Below, in pieces: positions 55,133-63,237 of a DNA stretch of 64,000 nucleotides; the stretch's first letter is position 1, and every line of letters starts with the position of its first letter. This DNA comes from Candidatus Schekmanbacteria bacterium RIFCSPLOWO2_02_FULL_38_14 (lineage in GTDB: Bacteria > Schekmanbacteria > GWA2-38-11), in assembly GCA_001790855.1 (NCBI GenBank), contig MGDH01000009.1, positions 51,805-115,804 of the forward strand, given 5' to 3'. A model generated the notes under the pieces. That model had not been told where the DNA came from, did no database searches, and saw only the letters and a list, made by a program, of their open reading frames with translations. The position numbers and the translations under genes were made by a program.

Positions 55133-56819
55133 GATTTTCTGCTCTCGGGTTTTTGGCAAGCCAGTTCCCGAAAGGATTTATTTGCTTGCCAAAATACATA
55201 TTGATTTTCCCATCAAGTGCCTCAAATACCTTGTTAAAATTCTCAATTTCTACTGTAGATGAAGAAAGATAAACGTATAGTGTTCCATTATCATCATGCA
55301 ACAACTCAAACTTTCTACAGGTTGCCCGTCTCTGTTCTGAATTATATTTAAAATCAAAAAGCCATTTCATATATTCTATCCATTTTGACGGACAAGTATA
55401 ACCATTATATTTTGCAATGTCATAATCTGGTGTTACATAGGATAATGCTACAACAACACATTTTTCTTCTTTCAAATGATAATATTCTGGAAGAGATTCA
55501 TTGTTATAAAAGAATAGAAGGAGATCTGCATCAAGCACTTTTTCTCTCTCAAAAAAATATTGTAAATGATTTTGAGTAGTCCAATCCGTTAAAATCACAC
55601 ACTCCTCAGGTATAAGTTTTGCCATCCTCCAGGCATTACGATAATCTGTTCCTTGGGTTTGATGGAGCGCTAAAGCATTTTTGCCATTTTTTGCAGAAAT
55701 AAAGGCTATAAACAAAATCAAGACAACAGGAATAAGTTTGTTAAGGAATCTTAATTTTTTTTCTTTACCCAATAAATCCTTTATGGATAGGGCAAACAAA
55801 AGCATGATTGGAACCAATGTTGTGATAAAAAATTCTTTCTCACCAGGCAACCACCAAAGAAAAAAGATGAAATATGTCATTATCCAGATTAGCAAAAATC
55901 TTCGAAACTTATTATGATATGTTGCAGGTTTGCTAGCTTTCACTAAATTCCAAATAAACAGAATGATTAGAAAGGATACCGCAATGTAGCGAAACCTCCT
56001 AGGAAGTTCAACGACATTCCACAATTGGCTCTTCAGAAGCTTTTTGATACCAAGTAAACTGAAATGCTCAAGGCTTCCCCAATTAGGATCAGGATAAAAG
56101 CTATAACTTAAGCAGAATCGAAGAAAGTTTGCAGCAGTCCTGTTTTCATCAATAGAAAAAAAGGCTAATATATATGCTAATAATACAATTATACCAGAAA
56201 GGGACAAAATTATTATTAAAGACTTATATCTTTGTTTGTTTTGTGTAGCAATGAAATAGTAACTAAATGGAATGCAAAATAACACATTTGTTTGATGATA
56301 AAATATAGCCATTGTGAGTAATAGTAAAAGCGCGATAACTTTAGCATTATCGAATTTGTTCGACATGAGACGAGTAGTCATAATTAATACGAATAGGGTA
56401 AGACAAGCTGTAGCAGGGATATAAACTTCTATTTGTGTTGAAAACACCAAAATTCCCCGAGAAATAAGGAGAAGAATTGTTAATAATGTGGAAAAGAAGG
56501 AGGAAAAGACTATTACGTCTTTAAGAATAACATAGAATGACAAGATGACTACCGTAGCTAATATGATATTATGAAGTTGAGCAGCAAATATTACATCGCA
56601 TGATTTACATATCAACGTAATAGCCGAATAGGACAAGTAAATAATTGGGGTAAATAAAAGATGGTGAGGATGAAACATTCTCTGTCCTGTTTTGGCAGAT
56701 AAGGCATAACTAAGACTGTCACCTGTTTGTTGAGTTGCTCGTAACATAAATAGGAGCAAGAATGTAACTATAAAAATAGACACGACCGGTATAATTTTAA
56801 TTTTGGTTCGTGAAAGCAT
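55119..56819 (-). CDS. polytopic membrane protein, GT-C/PMT-like, C-terminus altered by IS
   Basis: 566 aa with about 10-11 helices in residues 10-390 and a C-terminal soluble part. First loop TQQTGDSLSYALSAKTGQRMFHPHHLLF has the acid-and-His pattern of GT-C sugar transferases (GT39/ArnT-like). Expected role: moving a sugar from polyprenyl phosphate outside the membrane. The final codons (I-L-P-stop after ENL) are encoded by the terminal repeat of the IS3 remnant, so the natural C-terminus has been removed or changed. AGGAGG lies 13 nt before the ATG, a long spacing. Confidence 0.8.
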   Translation of the reverse strand: MLSRTKIKIIPVVSIFIVTFLLLFMLRATQQTGDSLSYALSAKTGQRMFHPHHLLFTPIIYLSYSAITLICKSCDVIFAAQLHNIILATVVILSFYVILKDVIVFSSFFSTLLTILLLISRGILVFSTQIEVYIPATACLTLFVLIMTTRLMSNKFDNAKVIALLLLLTMAIFYHQTNVLFCIPFSYYFIATQNKQRYKSLIIILSLSGIIVLLAYILAFFSIDENRTAANFLRFCLSYSFYPDPNWGSLEHFSLLGIKKLLKSQLWNVVELPRRFRYIAVSFLIILFIWNLVKASKPATYHNKFRRFLLIWIMTYFIFFLWWLPGEKEFFITTLVPIMLLFALSIKDLLGKEKKLRFLNKLIPVVLILFIAFISAKNGKNALALHQTQGTDYRNAWRMAKLIPEECVILTDWTTQNHLQYFFEREKVLDADLLLFFYNNESLPEYYHLKEEKCVVVALSYVTPDYDIAKYNGYTCPSKWIEYMKWLFDFKYNSEQRRATCRKFELLHDDNGTLYVYLSSSTVEIENFNKVFEALDGKINMYFGKQINPFGNWLAKNPRAENLILP

Positions 56820-57153
56820 GATTCAGATAGAACCTCCTTATAGTTCGCTACATTAAGGAATACTCACAGTTTATATCTAACTGCCAAAAACATTAAAGCT
56901 TCCTCGCCTTAAGCAAACATTTCCATAGATTACTTTCTCTTCGATCAGACGAATTGTTTACGATTTTGAGTGATAGAGATATTCTTGCCGCTCAACGACC
57001 GAGTTGAGCGATGGTTTGGATAACGAAGCGAACTGGTTCACGAATGTTATGCGACCGGTCGCTCCAGCGTTTTGTTGGCGTGTCGCGAATCAGCGCACAG
57101 GCAACGAAATTATGATTTAGGGTAATATCATACAATATTCTCATATAACATAA
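56820..57153. other. intergenic region with attC-like hairpin
   Basis: 334 bp between two minus-strand genes. It is GC-richer than its surroundings around 56980-57110 and contains the attC-like structure listed next; nothing else is recognised. Confidence 0.6.
56990..57080. repeat. attC-like integron recombination site
   Basis: 91 bp. One end is GCTCAAC (56990-56996), which fits RYYYAAC and, read on the minus strand, GTTGAGC fits GTTRRRY exactly. The other end is GTTGGCG (57074-57080). Between them the arms pair imperfectly without gaps: CAAC/GTTG, then after a ~10-nt unpaired spacer GAGCGA/TCGCTC, then further inside ATAAC/GTTAT and GAAC/GTTC, with mismatches in between. This is the R''-L''...L'-R' layout of attC sites. 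Orientation is unclear. Read on the minus strand it stands 74 bp after the stop of the pyruvyltransferase gene, as in a gene cassette. Confidence 0.6.
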
Positions 57154-58464
57154 TCAACTAAAGTAACTTTTCACCTGTTTATCAAATATATTGTACCAAA
57201 GCTCTTTGGACTTTTTTGCCTCAAGGCTAAGCTTTTCCCGGAAAACTCCGTCCTCAAATAATTGTACAATATGATTTACTGCCTGATTTGTACTGGTCTC
57301 ATTTAGAGGTAGGGCTAATCTTCCATCTTTCCAAAAACCACAAAGCCCACGAGCTTTTTGTAAGTAATAATCACCATCATGAATACAGACCGCTGGAACT
57401 CCCTGACTTAAAGCAAAAGTACAAAAATGGTACGATACTCCGACTACACCAAATGCCTTGCCAAGTATTCCCTTGACCAGACCTGGAGTCAGGTTATTAT
57501 TCTCCATCACTAATATTTGTGCAGAACGCACTAATTTAGCCAACTCTTTTCCTGATACGATATCACTATCACCCGGATTTAATGCTATAGGAACAATCAC
57601 TATCGGCATTTGAAAATAAATTCCAATTTTATCTAAAATAACAGCAATTTGTTGTAAATGCCTCTTTTGCTCTAACGCATAGAATGCAATACGGACGTTA
57701 AACGCCAGAAATTCATTTTCTTTTAATCCATATTGGTCTAAAAGATTTAATATAAGTTCATCATCTGCTGGAGAAAGTCCAAAAGAATCATCTCCCATAA
57801 CTTCAAATTGTTTCGCATCTATATGAGCTTTTTGACAAAAACTCAAGGAATCTATCGGTTCACGCAAACCTACAAAATTAGACTTACGCAAAACTCTGCA
57901 CAAAGCCTTCTTAAGTATATTGGACTTAAATGGTCCTATTTGCTGACCTGTAAGTACTATAGGTTTATCCTGTTCAGCAAATGTGAGTAGCAAACAACTC
58001 TTTTTAAACAGTTCTTCAAGAAATGTATCAGTCAGGTTACCACCACCAACGATGTGCAGAGCATCAAACTGTTCACAAAATTCACTCAGTTTTATGCTCT
58101 TATTTTCTGTTTTTGAATAATTAGCAATTGAGAGTGAACCTGCTGGAAAAAATCTTCCCAGACTCCACAATGTAATTTTACGAGACACCTTTCGCCAACA
58201 ATTGCGGTATCTCCTGAAAAACGGTACACCTGCAAAAATATTCATAAAAAAAGATTTCACTATATATTCATTATATTCCTTTTGTCTGAATACCCCAGGA
58301 AAATCCCATATCACAGTCTTTAAACTCTGACTATCTACCACAAATATTTCAGCTTCTGGTAAAATGCTCTTAAGTCTTAAGACAACTCCTTCTATCATAG
58401 CAGTGTCCCCTAAGTTGCCATATGCACCATGATCTACAAGGAGTTTCATTTTTTTGTTAGCCAT
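57154..58464 (-). CDS. polysaccharide pyruvyltransferase family protein
   Basis: 436 aa. N-terminal VDHGAYGNLGDTAMIEGVVLRLKSILPEAEIFVVDSQ and middle VGGGNLTDTFLEELFKKSCLLLTFAEQ, PIVLTGQQIGPF, then VGVSYHFCTFALSQGVPAVCI with the conserved His, match the PS_pyruv_trans family (GT-B-like). These transfer pyruvate from PEP to a sugar to make a ketal, or act as plain transferases. GGTGG lies ~7 nt before ATG. Base composition is less AT-rich than flanking genes. Confidence 0.85.
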   Translation of the reverse strand: MANKKMKLLVDHGAYGNLGDTAMIEGVVLRLKSILPEAEIFVVDSQSLKTVIWDFPGVFRQKEYNEYIVKSFFMNIFAGVPFFRRYRNCWRKVSRKITLWSLGRFFPAGSLSIANYSKTENKSIKLSEFCEQFDALHIVGGGNLTDTFLEELFKKSCLLLTFAEQDKPIVLTGQQIGPFKSNILKKALCRVLRKSNFVGLREPIDSLSFCQKAHIDAKQFEVMGDDSFGLSPADDELILNLLDQYGLKENEFLAFNVRIAFYALEQKRHLQQIAVILDKIGIYFQMPIVIVPIALNPGDSDIVSGKELAKLVRSAQILVMENNNLTPGLVKGILGKAFGVVGVSYHFCTFALSQGVPAVCIHDGDYYLQKARGLCGFWKDGRLALPLNETSTNQAVNHIVQLFEDGVFREKLSLEAKKSKELWYNIFDKQVKSYFS

Positions 58465-58675
58465 ATATATGCCACCGCTCTCAGTTAGGTTATAAATTTT
58501 ATCATATTATTAATAATACTTTCCCCATCATAGACTGAAATAATTATTAATATCGGTGGTTGATAATTGAAATCATCCTTACCCAATTCTATGCACAATC
58601 TTTACACTTTCAAGTAGGAATCTTTTCGTCAAATTGCTTTATGATTATCACATAACAATTAACATACCAATAACC

Positions 58676-59854
58676 TTACGGAACTGACTTCAAATTGATA
58701 AGGAGTTTTCTTACTATTTTCTTTAAGCGTTTAATAAAACCGATTTTCTTGAAACCGCTTAGCCTCAGTCGCCTTATTCCTCTATAATATCGCTCAGTTA
58801 GACAATCATTCAGAGCTTTTGCCAAAGCAGGATCATTACCTAACCTTTTAACAGCCTCCAAGTTTTCTTTGTAAGAAGGGATGTTTAATGGATTTGATAT
58901 TTCAACCCGAGCTAATGCTTCTAAATCCAGTGGACGTTTAAAGGTCGTACAACGTTCCAATACACCGGCTATTCGCAGGCTTACCATTGTACGTAAACAT
59001 TTTTCACACTGACAGCAATTGTAAGCTCCTTGCCGGTTCTCCCAGCAGACTCGAAGCGATTTCAGAGCAATGTCATTCAATGCGATTTGCTCGACTTTTT
59101 CAATCCTAGTGGCTTCGCAACCATCATGCACTATCTCTGTCTCTTCAGTGCTCCATAATGGGTCCAGTATCGGATGAGAACCTGTTGGAAGCAGGTTGGT
59201 GTAAGAGAGAGAAGCAGCAATGTAAACCTTTTTCAGTTGTGGTGACAGTAGAAGAGCAACACTCGCTAAGGCTGCACCATGATATAGTTTCCACGGAACA
59301 TAACAATCGGAGAACTCTCGCAAATTAGTCTCTACTTCAATAAGTTGCTTATGGAGTTTGCTGGCAATATCCCGGATCGCTTGAGACACTTTGGCACGTA
59401 GCAAAGTGTCATCCAATCGGATGTCGAAACCGTGTACAAAAATTAGTTTGGTGATTTCATTGCGATTTTTCAGGAGTGTATAGAAGGAATCAACACCTCC
59501 AGTGAAAAAGCACCCAACACCTCTGTCGGTATTAGTAACAGATTCAGAAGTATTCTTGGTTTTGGCTTCGACTGAAATCTTTTGGAAGCTCCGATCCCAA
59601 ACATGAAAAATTTCCTGAATTCTGGGAATAGATTCTAGAAGTTTTGGGAAAACATCTCCAGTTATTCGCAGGGAGCCATCCGCTTTCATTGCAGGTAGCA
59701 GTGTTGCTGCCAAAAAAGTCTCAGCTCCGGCAGATAAAGAACCTCCCGTTATCCGGTAGTATATCTCATAGCAACTTCCATTTATGTTAATCGAAGCAGA
59801 AACGACCTGAGACACGTCCTCGTCTGAATACCTTGGCTCACTAACTATTACCAT
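58676..59854 (-). CDS. QueC-like PP-loop (N-type ATP pyrophosphatase) protein
   Basis: 392 aa, no signal peptide. A PP-loop-like motif TGGVDS at 118-123 (FFTGGVDSFYTLL) fits the SGGxDS consensus of ATP pyrophosphatases. A C-terminal cysteine cluster C270...C280-C281-Q-C283-x2-C286-x-R (NCCQCEKCLRT) is like the zinc site of QueC, which makes 7-cyano-7-deazaguanine. The N-terminal ~110 residues (NGSCYEIYYRITGG) are not part of QueC. No queuosine genes are near, and the neighbours are an ABC exporter and a pyruvyltransferase, so a role in modifying a glycan component by adenylation/amidation is an inference. The gene's composition is also less AT-rich. Confidence 0.7.
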   Translation of the reverse strand: MVIVSEPRYSDEDVSQVVSASININGSCYEIYYRITGGSLSAGAETFLAATLLPAMKADGSLRITGDVFPKLLESIPRIQEIFHVWDRSFQKISVEAKTKNTSESVTNTDRGVGCFFTGGVDSFYTLLKNRNEITKLIFVHGFDIRLDDTLLRAKVSQAIRDIASKLHKQLIEVETNLREFSDCYVPWKLYHGAALASVALLLSPQLKKVYIAASLSYTNLLPTGSHPILDPLWSTEETEIVHDGCEATRIEKVEQIALNDIALKSLRVCWENRQGAYNCCQCEKCLRTMVSLRIAGVLERCTTFKRPLDLEALARVEISNPLNIPSYKENLEAVKRLGNDPALAKALNDCLTERYYRGIRRLRLSGFKKIGFIKRLKKIVRKLLINLKSVP

Positions 59855-59927
59855 TGTCTTTTTTTAAATCCATTAATTGTTATCTGATACTTCATGTATA
59901 ACTATTATGATGCATGTATCAGCTATT

Positions 59928-61151
59928 TCATTCCTCTTTTATAATATCCCAAGATACCGGGACATCAATAATGGCATACTCCGAACTTGGCAGTTTTTTG
60001 GCTATTTCATCATTCTGAATATTTATAATTAAATCTGGTTGTCCAAATTCATCCAATACACGACCAGTTGATATATCAGTAAGAAAGAGTCGCATCCTGT
60101 AGTTATTAGGTAGTAAATTACAATTAAACTGACATGTTAATCTCCTAACTCCAGGTTTTATAACTATGTTTCCTATTTCTGAGCTAAGTCCAATGTAATC
60201 CTGCCCATCATGGCTTCCAATTTTAATAATTAAATGCGATTCTGGAAACCCTAGTGGCAAATTGCATTCTATCATTAATTTAATTGGGGACCCAAAAGGA
60301 ATTGATGAAATTTTACTTCCAGAACAGTTAATTGGCGTAACAGTAAATGCCATATCATTTGATAAAATTGATTTGCTTTTGTTGCCAGATATTCTACTAA
60401 CAAAATCGCGATAAGTTTTGATAGCATGGTTTGGATCTCCTATATGTTTTATTTCTCCATGTGCAAGCACAATAACTTTGTCACACAATCTTGCAACTTG
60501 CCTAACATTATGGCTTACAAAAATCAAAGTTGTACCACTGGAAATGACTTCTCGCATTTTTAATAGAGACTTTGCTTGGAAACCAGCATCACCCACACTT
60601 AACACCTCATCTACAAGCAAAATCTCAGGGTCAACATGAGCAGCAACAGAAAAACCCAATCGTGTATACATACCGGATGAGTACCGTTTTACAGGAGTAT
60701 CTATGAAATCCTCAAGCCCTGAAAATTCGACAATCTCATCGAATTTTTTATCTATTTCATTTTTTTTCATTCCAAGAATAGCACCATTCAAATATATATT
60801 TTCTCTTCCGGTAAGGTCCTGATGGAAACCGGCTCCAACCTCGATTAATGCACTTAATCTGCCATTAACCTTGATGTCCCCTTTGTTGGGTTTTAAAATT
60901 CTGCTTAGCAATTTAAGTATTGTGCTCTTCCCAGCTCCATTGGGACCAATAATGCCAAGCGCTTCTCCACGCTTGACTTGGAAAGAAACATCCTTGATGC
61001 TCCAGAACTCTTTATCCAGCAATTCTTCTTTCTGACTCCCTTTGAAAACCCTTTTAGTCATAGAAGGAATAAAATCTCTGAGAGAGTTGTGCTTCTCTCC
61101 TTTTTTAAATTTTTTCCAAACATGATCAAATTCTAAAACTACATCATCCAT
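59928..61151 (-). CDS. wzt: ABC exporter ATP-binding protein Wzt with carbohydrate-binding C-terminus
   Basis: 407 aa. ABC core (1-245): Walker A GIIGPNGAGKST (about 68-79), signature YSSGMYTRLGFS, Walker B ILLVDEVLSVGD, switch His in FVSHNVRQV. Residues ~265-405 form the beta-rich Wzt C-terminal domain that recognises the modified end of a finished O-polysaccharide. With the Wzm-like permease 10 bp upstream it should move lipid-linked polymer across the inner membrane. Confidence 0.92.
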   Translation of the reverse strand: MDDVVLEFDHVWKKFKKGEKHNSLRDFIPSMTKRVFKGSQKEELLDKEFWSIKDVSFQVKRGEALGIIGPNGAGKSTILKLLSRILKPNKGDIKVNGRLSALIEVGAGFHQDLTGRENIYLNGAILGMKKNEIDKKFDEIVEFSGLEDFIDTPVKRYSSGMYTRLGFSVAAHVDPEILLVDEVLSVGDAGFQAKSLLKMREVISSGTTLIFVSHNVRQVARLCDKVIVLAHGEIKHIGDPNHAIKTYRDFVSRISGNKSKSILSNDMAFTVTPINCSGSKISSIPFGSPIKLMIECNLPLGFPESHLIIKIGSHDGQDYIGLSSEIGNIVIKPGVRRLTCQFNCNLLPNNYRMRLFLTDISTGRVLDEFGQPDLIINIQNDEIAKKLPSSEYAIIDVPVSWDIIKEE

Positions 61152-61160
61152 TAAAATTCC

Positions 61161-61958
61161 TTATATATTTTCAGCAAAAGCAGGTTCGAGATTATCAAAT
61201 ATTTTCCACGAAACTAAAAATCCAATTATTGCCCAACAAGCGGAATAGGTTAGCCAGAGAAAATCAGGCGGATGATGTAATACAACAACATCATTTATAG
61301 CCTCAAGAATAGAACCTATTGGGTTTAGAAGCATTATTGGAGCCCACTTGCCAAACATCTTTACCTCGTAAAAAACTGGGGTAAAGAATATTCCGAATGT
61401 AAGGATTACCTCAACAATATATTTTACATCTCTGAAGAATAGATTAGAGCATGACAAAAATAAACCGAAAGCAGCCGTTATAAGAATTAACAAAATTAAA
61501 AGAACAGGAAGCCACAATAAATAGATGCTCGCTCCTATTCCTGCTATCACAAGTATTACAAAGAGCACCACAGCGGCGACTGCAAAATCAAATAGATTTG
61601 CCAATACTGATGAAAGCGGCAAAACCTCCCGAGGAAAATAGATTTTTGTAACAAGATTGCTCTTACCTACAAGGCTGTTTGTTGCAAACCGAATTGACCC
61701 GACAAAGAACGCCCAAGGAAGAGCCTTGACAGAAACTGATGCCAATTCCATAAATTCCATTGGTTTTCCTGAGACAATAGAGAAACCTTTTTTAACAAGT
61801 ATTCCTGCACATACAATCATCATTGGCATAAAAATAGCCCATAAAAAACCCATTACTGATTGCTTGTATCTAACCTTTATGTCCCTCCATGTAAGCATAA
61901 AAAGAAGATGTCTGTATTGAATGAGTTCGTTTATAGTTTCTCGCATTTTTTCTTTCAA
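61161..61958 (-). CDS. wzm: ABC exporter permease Wzm
   Basis: 265 aa with six helices of the ABC-2 polysaccharide permease family: LLFMLTWRDIKVRYKQSVMGFLWAIFMPMMIVC at the N-terminus, YFPREVLPLSSVLANLFDF, FFRDVKYIVEVILTFGIFFTPVFYEV and LNPIGSILEAIND. Start is TTG 61958, or ATG four codons on (61946); AGGAG lies between, favouring neither clearly. Pairs with Wzt. Confidence 0.92.
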   Translation of the reverse strand: MKEKMRETINELIQYRHLLFMLTWRDIKVRYKQSVMGFLWAIFMPMMIVCAGILVKKGFSIVSGKPMEFMELASVSVKALPWAFFVGSIRFATNSLVGKSNLVTKIYFPREVLPLSSVLANLFDFAVAAVVLFVILVIAGIGASIYLLWLPVLLILLILITAAFGLFLSCSNLFFRDVKYIVEVILTFGIFFTPVFYEVKMFGKWAPIMLLNPIGSILEAINDVVVLHHPPDFLWLTYSACWAIIGFLVSWKIFDNLEPAFAENI

Positions 61959-62030
61959 ACTCCTATATACACTTTTAAACTATCATTTTAGTTTTTAGTG
62001 CTAAATTATTTTTATTACTTATTAAAGCAG

Positions 62031-63230
62031 TTATTTTGAATACCATTCCAAAACTCTTCTCACAGCCAAGGTTACATCATCAATATCTTTGTCAGTCAAC
62101 TTTGCTGAAAGAGGTAAGGAGATAGTTCTCTCAGAAATATATTTTGCATTTGGAAAGTCTTTGATATGAAAGCCAAAAGTCTCTCTATAGTATTTATGCA
62201 AATGTAAAGATATAAAATGAATGCCCGTTCCAATATTTTCTTTTTGTAAAGCTTTTTGAACAGTATCACGGTCTACTTTTAGTCTATCAATATCAAGTAT
62301 TAATGTATAAAGGTGTCTTGCATGAATGGTTTTATTTTCTGGTTTTGGTGGTAAAGATACTGGTAAATCTTTAAAAGCATCATCATATTTTTTCCATATT
62401 TTATTCCGCTTAATAAGATATTTATTTATTCTTTTCATTTGATGAATTCCTATAGATGCCTGCAAGTCCATCATATTGTATTTGAAACCTGGGAAAGTGA
62501 CTTCGTAATGTTTAAACCCTTCATCTGAATACCTCTTCCATGCATCCCTACTTAAACCGTGCAAACCATACATCTTTATTTTATCAGCCCATTCTTCATT
62601 ATTAGTGGTAACCATTCCCCCTTCTCCTGTTACTATATTCTTAGTAACATAAAAGCTAAAACATGTTAAATTTCCAATGTTACCAATTTTCTTCTCTTTA
62701 TAATATCCTTCAATACAATGAGCAGCATCTTCTATAACAATTAAATTATTCTCCTTTGCAATTTCAAGAATAGCATCCATATTGCAAGGTCTTCCGGCAA
62801 AATGGACAGGAATTATTGCTTTAGTCTTTTTTGTCAAAACACTTTTTATTTTTTCTGGATCAATATTCATGCTCTCTTTCTCAATATCCACAAAAATCGG
62901 TTTTGCTCCTACATGAAAAATTGAATTAGCTGTTGCACAGAAAGTCATAGGTGAAGTAATCACTTCATCGCCCTTTTGAATACCAGAAACTATTAGTGAA
63001 AGATGTAATCCTGCGGTACAGGAATTTAAAGCTATTGCAAATTTTGAACCTACATACTCTTTAAAAATATTTTCAAATTTTTCTACTTTAGGCCCTGTGC
63101 CTATCCATCCACTCTTTAACGAAGCAACAACTTCTTCTATTTCTTCCTTCTCTATTATTGGATTCCCAAAAACCAAAAATTTATCTCTAACAGGATCCCC
63201 GCCATTTATTGCTAATTCTTTTCTCGCCAT
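62031..63230 (-). CDS. DegT/DnrJ/EryC1/StrS-type PLP aminotransferase
   Basis: About 399 aa from ATG 63230 (MARKELAINGG); TTG 63245 adds five residues. Features of sugar aminotransferases: GWIGTGPKVEKFE, NSCTAGLHLSL, VIEDAAHCIEG and PLP-binding K202 (numbered from the longer start) in FSFYVTKNIVTGEGGMV. It should transaminate a nucleotide-keto sugar for the locus. It follows the deacetylase stop by 7 bp. Confidence 0.92.
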   Translation of the reverse strand: MARKELAINGGDPVRDKFLVFGNPIIEKEEIEEVVASLKSGWIGTGPKVEKFENIFKEYVGSKFAIALNSCTAGLHLSLIVSGIQKGDEVITSPMTFCATANSIFHVGAKPIFVDIEKESMNIDPEKIKSVLTKKTKAIIPVHFAGRPCNMDAILEIAKENNLIVIEDAAHCIEGYYKEKKIGNIGNLTCFSFYVTKNIVTGEGGMVTTNNEEWADKIKMYGLHGLSRDAWKRYSDEGFKHYEVTFPGFKYNMMDLQASIGIHQMKRINKYLIKRNKIWKKYDDAFKDLPVSLPPKPENKTIHARHLYTLILDIDRLKVDRDTVQKALQKENIGTGIHFISLHLHKYYRETFGFHIKDFPNAKYISERTISLPLSAKLTDKDIDDVTLAVRRVLEWYSK

Positions 63231-63237
63231 AGATATT

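Noticed and set aside
54237-55135. Target-site duplication of the IS3 remnant
   Set aside because: Flanks read CTA and GAT; they do not match at 3 bp.
58470-58500. ACCTAAC on the minus strand ahead of the pyruvyltransferase gene as a second attC boundary
   Set aside because: The heptamer fits RYYYAAC but no pairing partner arm was found, and its orientation does not give a GTTRRRY just before the gene.
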